Shown one piece after another: positions 18,140 to 25,023 of a stretch of DNA of 64,000 bases. The stretch is from Thermoplasmata archaeon. GTDB lineage: Archaea > Thermoplasmatota > Thermoplasmata > Thermoplasmatales > GCA-001856825. Numbering within the stretch: position 1 is the first letter of the stretch; every line of letters begins with the position of its first letter. Made by a program: the position numbers and the translations under genes. The stretch is from positions 62,001 to 126,000 of the forward strand of contig JAJYUV010000001.1 in NCBI GenBank assembly GCA_021792355.1, given 5' to 3'. The notes under the pieces were generated by a model, which worked only from the letters and a program-made list of their open reading frames with translations, was not told the origin of the DNA and did not search any database.

Positions 18140-19258
18140 ATGAATGACAACGATGTGATAGTTTCGGTCTCTACTGAAAATGGAGGTCATTTCTTAAGGT
18201 CTGATGAGAACAGAGAGAAATGGATTAAAGGTAAACGATTTTTAACAGGTGAAAGTGTCAATAATGTAGAAATGAATAGAGATAGACAGCTCTTCGCTTC
18301 AACACTTACTGAGGGTGTATTCTCTTCCAGAGACGGTGGAAAAAGTTGGAGTCCTTCGAGTAGGGGGCTCATTGTAAAAAAAGTCTGGACAGTGGAAGCA
18401 GACGAGCACGATGATAGTCTCCTTTATGCAGGAACCCAGTACGGTCACCTTTTTAGGTCTACCAATTCTGGAAAAAACTGGGAGGAAGTGACGGGACTTT
18501 ATTCTGCTCCGAATAGGGAAAAGTGGGGCATTGACTGGGGTTTCGGTACTACAGGACTTACCATACATACCATAAGATCAGATCCAACCAAGAAAGGGAG
18601 ACTATATATTATAGCAGCGGGCAACGGGACATACAGAAGTGATGATTCAGGTGAGACGTGGAAGTCTCTAAAGAAAGGAATCACAGAATCATGCCCCACG
18701 ATCAAGCAAACAAAGAAACCATTCATACCTAAAAATGGGGAACAAGATGATGTTGCTGAGCACTTGAACGGAGTTCACTCCTGTAGTCATAAACTTGCCT
18801 TATCCAGCTCTAAACCAGGAACCGTATATCAACAAAATCATTGTGGTGTGTACTCTTCCAGCGATGCTGGAAGCAAGTGGAAAGACATAAGTCATTCCAA
18901 TGTTGATAGGCATGGTTTTCCAATTGTAGTGGCTGGAGGGAAGAAGGAATCTGTTTTTGTAATACCAGCCTTTCAGGGAGAGTGCAAAAAACACAATTCA
19001 TGTATACAGGGAAGGATAACCGTAAACAGATCGGACGACGGAGGGAAGACTTGGAAGACTCTTAACAATGGATTGCCAAACGGAATGCACACCGTTGTAC
19101 TTAGAGATAGTATGGCTGTCGACGGGCTTCAAGAACCGGGAGTGTATTTTGGAACTTCGACAGGAGAAGTATTTGCTTCGATAGATCGAGGCGATTCTTG
19201 GCGCAAAATCGCCTCTGGTCTCGGGAGGATACAAGGAATAAGTGCATTCGTGACCTGA
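18140..19258 (+). CDS. BNR/Asp-box repeat beta-propeller protein
   Basis: A 372-residue protein with several Asp-box repeats: SSRDGGKSW, RSTNSGKNW, RSDDSGETW, SSSDAGSKW, RSDDGGKTW and ASIDRGDSW. These form blades of a sialidase/Vps10-type beta-propeller. No signal peptide, membrane segment or glycosidase catalytic residues can be named, so an enzymatic role should not be assumed. A His/Cys-rich region near the middle (LNGVHSCSHKL, QQNHCGVY) and a CKKHNSC motif might bind metal. The gene is monocistronic and follows a short intergenic stretch divergent from the molybdopterin-binding protein gene. Confidence 0.8.
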   Translation: MNDNDVIVSVSTENGGHFLRSDENREKWIKGKRFLTGESVNNVEMNRDRQLFASTLTEGVFSSRDGGKSWSPSSRGLIVKKVWTVEADEHDDSLLYAGTQYGHLFRSTNSGKNWEEVTGLYSAPNREKWGIDWGFGTTGLTIHTIRSDPTKKGRLYIIAAGNGTYRSDDSGETWKSLKKGITESCPTIKQTKKPFIPKNGEQDDVAEHLNGVHSCSHKLALSSSKPGTVYQQNHCGVYSSSDAGSKWKDISHSNVDRHGFPIVVAGGKKESVFVIPAFQGECKKHNSCIQGRITVNRSDDGGKTWKTLNNGLPNGMHTVVLRDSMAVDGLQEPGVYFGTSTGEVFASIDRGDSWRKIASGLGRIQGISAFVT

Positions 19259-19829
19259 CCTATCTTCAAATATACAAGTTTCTACACATTTCTTTACCCG
19301 GTGCCTTTACCAACCGTAAGTCAATGATTGCCTGACATTCCGCTTTGAAGTTCATAGAGACTCACTTCTTCAGCATTAAGATTAGAGTGAAGATGTTCGC
19401 CACGAGTGAAAGTGAAATATTCATTATGGCGACAGATTCCATTCACATAAGAGCCCTACGTGAGTATTTCATCTAAAAGCTGGGAAACTGAGCAAGAGTT
19501 ATAACGAAGGCAGGTAAGAGAGTACCTCGAATAGCACTTCCAGCGAAGGAAATAACAATCGCAAGGTCCCTCAGAGGTTACAGGCAATCTAGGACTTGGT
19601 GTTACAATTACGCACATTACTGCAGCACGACCTAATTTCAAGGGAGGAATCATATGGAATTCAGAACCTGTAGATATTGAAATCAGACCGAGGATTCGTA
19701 GAGGTTCCCGATTATTAGGTCGATTTACTGAGTAAACGCCACCTATCGTAGAAAGCCCTGATCTATTCCTCCTAACTTAGAACGAGAAATAACAATCCTT
19801 ATTCATACGACATCAATCACCAGAAATCC
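19259..19829. other. 571-base gap without an intact gene
   Basis: No frame longer than about 65 codons looks protein-like throughout. A conserved-looking fragment on the plus strand at 19571-19735 is listed separately. On the minus strand about 19370-19450 reads as a hydrophobic segment (MNISLSLVANIFTLILML) followed by a stop, which may be a decayed membrane-protein end. No tRNA, CRISPR array or clear terminator is seen. The stretch looks like degraded coding DNA. Confidence 0.4.
19571..19735 (+). pseudogene. Possible enolase-superfamily C-terminal remnant
   Basis: The frame reads SEVTGNLGLGVTITHITAAR, then PNF and WNSEPVDIEIRPRI, and ends at TAA 19733-19735. The LGLGxxxxxHxxAAxPNF pattern recalls the C-terminal barrel strand region of mandelate racemase/muconate-lactonising type enzymes. 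The frame is closed by a stop about 20 bases upstream and the neighbouring frames do not continue the protein. Read as a fragment of a dead gene; the family suggestion is weak. Confidence 0.25.
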
Positions 19830-20033
19830 ATGGTAAAGTACCTGAAATGCCCGGACTGCTCATATGTCTTCAAGGCTCCTCTTACAGACATGAAGAGAAT
19901 AGGAATAGGTTTTTCTCCTCCCGGACTCGGAGTGGTTGAATGCCCCAACTGTAAACAGGCGAAGCCTAGAAAATTCTACATTGTTGCTTTAGAGGAGGAG
20001 TATAGACCTCAGGAGTTAATCAGAAAATTTTAA
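19830..20033 (+). CDS. Small zinc-ribbon protein
   Basis: A 67-residue protein with a paired zinc-ribbon motif: CPDC (about residues 8-11) and CPNC (about 38-41), separated by a basic Gly/Pro-rich loop. The compact size, charged C-terminus and two CxxC knuckles fit nucleic acid- or protein-binding ribbons common in archaea. It starts at ATG 19830 after an A/T-rich stretch and ends in GAAAATTTTAATTTTC, a short palindrome that could aid termination. Function unknown; no operon partner. Confidence 0.72.
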   Translation: MVKYLKCPDCSYVFKAPLTDMKRIGIGFSPPGLGVVECPNCKQAKPRKFYIVALEEEYRPQELIRKF

Positions 20034-20298
20034 TTTTCTACTTATAGCTTTGAAAGGAAATCGTTAAGCGATACTAAACCTCAGTGTTAGCGACCAATTA
20101 GACGCTCTTTTCTTCGAAATCTGCTTTGGTTTGTCAAAATAATTCTCTATTTTAAAGCAGTCTTCCAGTATAACTAAAAAAGCAGTTTTAAGGGTTTGTC
20201 GATAAATTTTAAGAGATTTGTCTTTACAAAATCTATGCTCTAAGGAGTTTAAGGAAGCGATAAATACCTTCATCTTATACGTGTTTTGGCCTTACGAT

Positions 20299-21219
20299 AT
20301 GATATACGTTGATGACCTGACCAAGGTCTTTGGCTCAGTAACTGCTGTCGACGGATTAACGTTTCAAGTTAAGGATGGTGAAATTTTCGGTTTATTGGGT
20401 CCAAATGGTGCAGGGAAAACATCAACACTTAGAATGCTCACTTGTCTAATTTCAAAAACAAGGGGAGATGCAAGGATAGACGATCTCTCAATAAGTAATA
20501 AGGAAGACTCGATAAGAATAAGGAGGATTATAGGACTGGTAGCTGAAAATGTCGGATTGTATGAAGAACTAAGCGCTTACAAGAATCTCGACTTTTACGG
20601 AAAGCTTTACGGCGTTCCTGAGAACAAGAGGAATGAAAATATAAAGAACCTGCTGGAAGAATTCGATCTATGGAATGTGAGAGACAGGCCAGTTGGAACG
20701 TTCTCTAAAGGAATGAAGCAAAAGGTGGCAATTGCGAGGGCACTTTCTCACGATCCAGAAGTTCTCTTCCTGGATGAACCAACTGCGAATCTGGACCCAG
20801 AAGCAGCAAAGGTAGTTAGGGATGTCATATTGAATTTAAAGAAAAAAGGAAGGACAATATTCTTGAATACTCACAACCTCGACGAGGCCCAACGGATTTG
20901 CGACAGGATTGGTATATTGAAGACAAAACTCATCGCGCTCGGGTCCCCGGATCAGCTTAAGGAGTCTTTGCGTGTTGATAAGACGGTCATTGAACTCGAA
21001 GTGGTAAATGATGAGATTCTTAGAGCCATCAAGGCAGTTACAGCATCTGAGGTTGAGGTGGAGGGAAGGAAGCTCATAATCGAAGTCAAGAATCCTCAGG
21101 CTGAGAATCCAATCTTGATAAAGGCAATTACATTAGTCGGAGGCAACATTGTCGCTGTAAGTCAACTCTCTCCGACTATGGAAGAAGTTTACATCAAAGC
21201 GGTGAGGGAGATAAAATGA
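20299..21219 (+). CDS. ABC transporter ATP-binding protein (ABC-2 type)
   Basis: Nucleotide-binding subunit of an ABC exporter. The 306-residue product has Walker A LLGPNGAGKTST (about 38-49), Q/E-loop region VAENVGLYEEL, signature TFSKGMKQKVAIARAL, Walker B VLFLDEPTANLDPEA and a switch His in FLNTHNLDEA. A C-terminal regulatory domain follows (KTVIELEVVNDEILRAI). The frame extends back to 20218, but the ATG at 20299 (MIYVDDLTK) fits the family start. The end overlaps the permease gene by four bases. The exported substrate is unknown; lipids, drugs or peptides are typical for this type. Confidence 0.9.
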   Translation: MIYVDDLTKVFGSVTAVDGLTFQVKDGEIFGLLGPNGAGKTSTLRMLTCLISKTRGDARIDDLSISNKEDSIRIRRIIGLVAENVGLYEELSAYKNLDFYGKLYGVPENKRNENIKNLLEEFDLWNVRDRPVGTFSKGMKQKVAIARALSHDPEVLFLDEPTANLDPEAAKVVRDVILNLKKKGRTIFLNTHNLDEAQRICDRIGILKTKLIALGSPDQLKESLRVDKTVIELEVVNDEILRAIKAVTASEVEVEGRKLIIEVKNPQAENPILIKAITLVGGNIVAVSQLSPTMEEVYIKAVREIK

Positions 21220-21959
21220 GTTTCAAGAACGCTTGGATTGTTACCCAGAAGGAATTTTCTATAGTTAGATTGAGAAAAACTTTAATTTATTTCTACGTCT
21301 TTATCCCTCTCGTACTCTCAATTGGTTTGCCTTTGCTTGTATCGCACATAATAAATGGGACATCAGTTAGAGCTTCAGATATCCATTATATAACCGGATT
21401 GATGGACGCATTTGAATTCTTCTTTGCAATAATTGCTGTCATCTTATCCTCATACACTGCTGCATACAGCATAGTAGGTGAAAAGATACAGAAGAGCCTT
21501 GAGCCACTGCTTTCCACCCCTATTTCTGACGGGGAAATTCTTTTAGGCAAAAGCCTCTCAGCTTTTATTCCTACGTTCGTCGCTGTAGTGCTAGGTAATT
21601 CGATTTACATGGCATTAATGGATAGGGTCACCTACCATCTATTATCGTATCAGTATTATCCGAATTTGTCTATAGTGATTGTGCTACTTCTACTTGTCCC
21701 AGTCACGATTATCTTCTCCGTCGAAATCAGTACTGTATCATCGTCGCGAGTAAGTGATCCTAGAAGCTCTTACCAGCTATCAGTTGCGGGTTTTATTCCG
21801 TACTTCGTAGTCTATCTTCTGACTGAGTTCGGAGTAATTACTCTTACGAATACGACCTTACTGATGATAGCGGGTATAGTAGCAGCGGTCGATGTTCTGA
21901 TGTATTTCGTAGTGATTAAGACGTTCAACAGGGATGAGATTCTAACCACCTGGAAGTGA
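21216..21959 (+). CDS. ABC-2 type transporter permease
   Basis: Membrane partner of the preceding ATPase, 247 residues with about six hydrophobic segments (about 22-42, 62-85, 112-135, 148-170, 185-205, 212-235). The stretch GEKIQKSLEPLLSTPISDGEILLGKSL is characteristic of the ABC-2 family. The ATG overlaps the ATPase stop (ATGA), implying coupled translation and a 1:1 complex. No periplasmic binding protein is encoded nearby, as expected for an exporter. Confidence 0.87.
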   Translation: MSFKNAWIVTQKEFSIVRLRKTLIYFYVFIPLVLSIGLPLLVSHIINGTSVRASDIHYITGLMDAFEFFFAIIAVILSSYTAAYSIVGEKIQKSLEPLLSTPISDGEILLGKSLSAFIPTFVAVVLGNSIYMALMDRVTYHLLSYQYYPNLSIVIVLLLLVPVTIIFSVEISTVSSSRVSDPRSSYQLSVAGFIPYFVVYLLTEFGVITLTNTTLLMIAGIVAAVDVLMYFVVIKTFNRDEILTTWK

Positions 21960-22062
21960 GCCTAAGGGCTTTAACCAAGATTTCAGCATAATTCTTTCGA
22001 ATCCTGATGAAATGGACTGTCGAGTGAACTCCCTGAACGACAGATATAGAGAAAATACATTT

Positions 22063-22587
22063 ATGAGCGAACTTAACGCCAATGGTCCTTTTGAGCTGTC
22101 ATGAAAACAGCTCATGCTTTTTGGGCAGTTTGTGGGGGATTGGAATATTGTTGAAGACAAAATACTGGAGGATGAAGGTACATAGATAACTTATACCGGA
22201 GACCTGCATTTCGGCTGGATTTTAGAGGGAACTGCAGTACAGGACGTATGGCATTTTAAGAGAGAAGGGGACGAATACAGAGGTACGACCGTAAGGTTCT
22301 ACGACGCTAAAACAAAATTCTGGCCCAGCGTCTGGTTTTCACCTATAAAGGGGATTACTAAGGTATTCGAAGGCCGATTAAAAGACGGGGATATCGTGTT
22401 AGAGACTACTGGACCTGACGGTACTGCATTTCACTGGATATTCTATGACATAAATACAAAACGTTTCAGGTGGCGAGAAGAAATATCAGACGATCTTTAA
22501 GAGAGTTGGAGAACGACGGACGTAACGATAATAAGGAGGCGGAATGTCATCCTCGTAAGAGAGACTATAAAACCTAAAATTAGCTAA
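22063..22587 (+). pseudogene. Lipocalin-like/DUF1579-type gene with three in-frame stops
   Basis: One unbroken frame of 174 codons carries a recognisable protein interrupted by TGA at 22102-22104, TAG at 22183-22185 and TAA at 22498-22500. Between them it reads FGQFVGDWNIVEDKI, DLHFGWILEGTAVQDVWHF, GTTVRFYDAKTKFW and ISPIKG-like WFSPIKG, then FRWREEISDD and ESWRTTDV. This is the pattern of a small bacterial/archaeal family of lipocalin-like proteins (HFGWVLEGRAxQDVW). No frameshift is needed, so point mutations alone closed it. A TATA-like box still precedes the ATG. It lies just outside the integrated element. Confidence 0.75.
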
Positions 22588-22670
22588 AACCACGTAGATT
22601 ATTCCGTGTTTGCAGGATTTCTAATCAGGGGTTTAAAATGTTTTTACAACAGGCACCAATAAAGGCTAAA

Positions 22671-22704
22671 TGGGCCCGACCGGACTTGATTACAGGTATA
22701 AGTG
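22671..22704 (+). repeat. attL: tRNA-Val 3'-end duplicate plus integrase arm
   Basis: The 14-bp core 22671-22684 copies the last 14 bases of the tRNA-Val gene. Overlapping its right edge is a 23-bp arm, GGACTT-N6-AGGTATAAGTG (22682-22704), which recurs at the right end. The arm also sits just before the integrase promoter box CTTTATAAAC (about 22708-22717), so integrase binding could repress its own gene. Confidence 0.75.
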
Positions 22705-22736
22705 AGTCTTTATAAACGTTGAAAGAATATACACTT

Positions 22737-24026
22737 ATGACACGCAAAGCGAAGTATCTTCATCTCTTGGAGAACGAGAAAGTGAAACGCTGGTATGAAA
22801 ACCTTAACGCTAAGTCATATCTGACCGCTTCAACTTGGTTAAGGACTTTAGGCTATTATTGCGAATTAGAAAATACTACACCCGATAAGCTTCTTGTGGA
22901 TATGAAGCGTATAGAGTTTAGGGATAAATTCGCAGATTTTGTTAGGAGATTGGAGAAAGAAGGGAAGGCAGGGTCGTATATTGTCAGATATAAAAAGGTT
23001 CTTAGAAGCTTTGGAAAGTTTAACGGCAAAGCATTAGAGTTGGACATAAACATCGCAGGGGAACATTTAAGCCCGACCATTGAAGATGAGAGAGTACCCA
23101 ACAAGGAAGAATTAGGCAGGTTGTTAAGGAAAGCAACCGCGAGGGGCAGGGTTTCAATATCGCTTATGGCGTATGCAGGCTTGCGACCTGAAAGTTTGGG
23201 AAACTATCAAGGAACGGACGGATTGAGATTGAAGGATGTGAAGGGCTTGCGATTGGGCGATAACATAGAATTTGATAAGATACCCGCTATGGTTAGCGTT
23301 AAGAGTATGTTAAGCAAGGCAAGACATCACTATTTTAGCTTCATAGGAGAAGAAGGAACAACATATCTCAAAGAGTATTTGGAGGAACGAAGAAGGGCAG
23401 GTGAAGAATTGGATTACGATAGCCCACTATTGCAGTTTGATTACAAGAAAGACTACAAGAAAAAGAACGATTTTTTACGCACTGTATTGGTATCAAGGGA
23501 AATTAGGGACGCAATACAGGGGGCAGGTTTAAAGATGAGACCCTATGTTCTTAGGGCTTATTTCAGCACGGCTTTAGACATAGCGGAATCGAAGGGCTTG
23601 ATATCGCACCCGTGGAGGCAGTTCATTATGGGGCACAAAGGCGATATTGAGGCGAGATACAGCACAAATAAGAGATTGCCGCCAGATATGATAGAGGAAA
23701 TGCGAGTATCTTATCAGAAATGCACTAAGTATCTGGAAACAAGGATTAACGAGTTGTCAGAGGACAACGCCAAGCAGTATTTACAGCAACAGCTTCTTTT
23801 AACAGCAGGATACAAGCAGTATGAAATAGACAAGATGGATTTATCCGCAATCTCGAACGAGGAGTTTCAGCAGATACTACGGGACAAACTCTTAGGGAGA
23901 ATGACAGACAACGGAGCTAAGCAGAAGGTCATTAATACGGGAGAGATAGAGCAGTATCTAACACAGGGCTATGAGTTTCAGGCAGTATTGCCAGATGGCA
24001 GGGCAGTTATGAGGTTGAGGTTTTAA
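22737..24026 (+). CDS. int: Tyrosine recombinase (element integrase)
   Basis: Site-specific recombinase that integrates and excises the element. The catalytic domain shows box I AGLRPES with Arg150, box II PYVLRAYFST with Arg273, and box III GHKGDIEARYS with His300 and the nucleophile Tyr308. The more usual His of the HxxR box is replaced (YVLR). N-terminal residues 1-120 look like a SAM-like core-binding domain; residues after 320 form an additional helical, Gln-rich tail. The ATG at 22737 sits about 20 bases after a TATA box (TTTATAAA), so it is preferred over the TTG at 22719. The gene is intact and not split by integration. Confidence 0.88.
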   Translation: MTRKAKYLHLLENEKVKRWYENLNAKSYLTASTWLRTLGYYCELENTTPDKLLVDMKRIEFRDKFADFVRRLEKEGKAGSYIVRYKKVLRSFGKFNGKALELDINIAGEHLSPTIEDERVPNKEELGRLLRKATARGRVSISLMAYAGLRPESLGNYQGTDGLRLKDVKGLRLGDNIEFDKIPAMVSVKSMLSKARHHYFSFIGEEGTTYLKEYLEERRRAGEELDYDSPLLQFDYKKDYKKKNDFLRTVLVSREIRDAIQGAGLKMRPYVLRAYFSTALDIAESKGLISHPWRQFIMGHKGDIEARYSTNKRLPPDMIEEMRVSYQKCTKYLETRINELSEDNAKQYLQQQLLLTAGYKQYEIDKMDLSAISNEEFQQILRDKLLGRMTDNGAKQKVINTGEIEQYLTQGYEFQAVLPDGRAVMRLRF

Positions 24027-24041
24027 GGTCAAACAGCTTGT

Positions 24042-24530
24042 CTAAGACTGGTGTTCCATATCAACGTCGCCCAACTGATAACGTTCAGCAAAAGACGCAA
24101 ATCTGAGTATCTTTCTCCTGGTTGGTTGGGACACTTCTCCCTTCATCAATACTATTGATTCTTCGAGGATTGAAGTAAACCAGACATAGGTTTGCAATTC
24201 GTCCTCTGTTTGAGGATTGACAAGACCTTCATTGAATCTTTCTGACGCATTAGATACGTACGTCAGAAGGTCAAGAATATGAGTTTGCGAGGTTTCTTTT
24301 AGAATTCTGTATGATTTCTTTTTTGATAAAGGAGGAGGAATAATCAATTCATTAATATGTTTCAGGGCAGTCTTTCGAGACATCTTGTTCTCCACTTGTT
24401 TGACTATTTTTCCTCGCCATGTGAAGTAGCTTTTTGGTGACGCATCGAGGTCTCCTAACTCCCGGTATATTGTTTCCATGATGACGTTACAGGCCCAGCA
24501 GTCTGGAACATATTTATATTCTGGAAGCAT
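24042..24530 (-). CDS. Element protein of unknown function
   Basis: A 162-residue soluble protein, not recognised. It has a CWAC motif at residues 11-14, a basic helical region (KIVKQVENKMSRKTALKHINELI, about 46-68) that could be a helix-turn-helix, and a helical C-terminal half. It is convergent with the integrase gene (15 bases apart) and divergent from the operon starting at 24583, with only 52 bases between. That position, typical of a repressor, and the small size make a transcription regulator a reasonable guess, but no family is assigned. Confidence 0.55.
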   Translation of the reverse strand: MLPEYKYVPDCWACNVIMETIYRELGDLDASPKSYFTWRGKIVKQVENKMSRKTALKHINELIIPPPLSKKKSYRILKETSQTHILDLLTYVSNASERFNEGLVNPQTEDELQTYVWFTSILEESIVLMKGEVSQPTRRKILRFASFAERYQLGDVDMEHQS

Positions 24531-24582
24531 AATATACGTAACCTATTAGTGTATTTGTATCTATGCATGGTATATAGTAGTA

Positions 24583-24804
24583 ATGATAGACACTGAGCAG
24601 GTAAAAAAGCGAGAAGTCTCCCTAAAAGGAGTTAAATCGAATTTCGGAAAGAAATTTCCTCAGTTTGCCTCACCCGTGCAGTCATTACCTGACAAGATGA
24701 ATTTTGAAGAATTTGTCGGTGCAGTGGGCGTTTTACTAGACCAACTCGACAGAGAAAGGGCTAAAAAGCTTGCTGACAGAATAAATAATGAGGAAGTGGT
24801 CTAA
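24583..24804 (+). CDS. Small element protein, unknown
   Basis: A 73-residue charged protein with a basic first half (KKREVSLKGVKSNFGKKF) and an acidic-amphipathic second half (MNFEEFVGAVGVLLDQLDRERAKKLADRI). It is the first gene of a tightly packed set of five (24583-27660) that includes the membrane ATPase; the next start follows its stop directly. The structure suggests a small helical DNA- or partner-binding protein. No family recognised. Coding status is supported by the operon fit and codon-like composition. Confidence 0.55.
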   Translation: MIDTEQVKKREVSLKGVKSNFGKKFPQFASPVQSLPDKMNFEEFVGAVGVLLDQLDRERAKKLADRINNEEVV

Positions 24805-25023
24805 ATGGAAATACCTCACATTCAGAATGGCGATACACGGGACATATTCGGAAGAGCCGTAAGAGGGAACAGAGGCAAGGGTGGCAAACTGTCAATAGGC
24901 GGGCTGATTGGCTTTATGGCATTTCTTTATTTGGCACAGAGCCAGAATATGGTATTTTCCATTATTATGTTGTTTGTTGTGATGATAGTAGTAGACGGGT
25001 TTCTAAGTGTGGTGAGAAAATGA
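24805..25023 (+). CDS. Small membrane protein of the element
   Basis: A 72-residue protein with a Gly/Arg-rich hydrophilic N-terminus (RGNRGKGGKLSIGG) and two adjacent hydrophobic segments, about residues 33-45 and 50-67. It starts immediately after the previous stop, and its own stop overlaps the start of the ATPase gene (ATGA). The position suggests a membrane partner of that ATPase, perhaps a channel subunit as in small transfer systems. No homologue is recognised. Confidence 0.55.
   Translation: MEIPHIQNGDTRDIFGRAVRGNRGKGGKLSIGGLIGFMAFLYLAQSQNMVFSIIMLFVVMIVVDGFLSVVRK

Noticed and set aside
20064..20273. Minus-strand frame between the zinc-ribbon and ABC genes
   Set aside because: It lies across the A/T-rich promoter region of the ABC operon and has low-complexity, non-protein-like composition.
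22102..22500. Selenocysteine/pyrrolysine or stop-codon recoding at the pseudogene
   Set aside because: Three different stop codons occur in one short gene and no SECIS- or PYLIS-like hairpin follows them; nonsense mutations are simpler.
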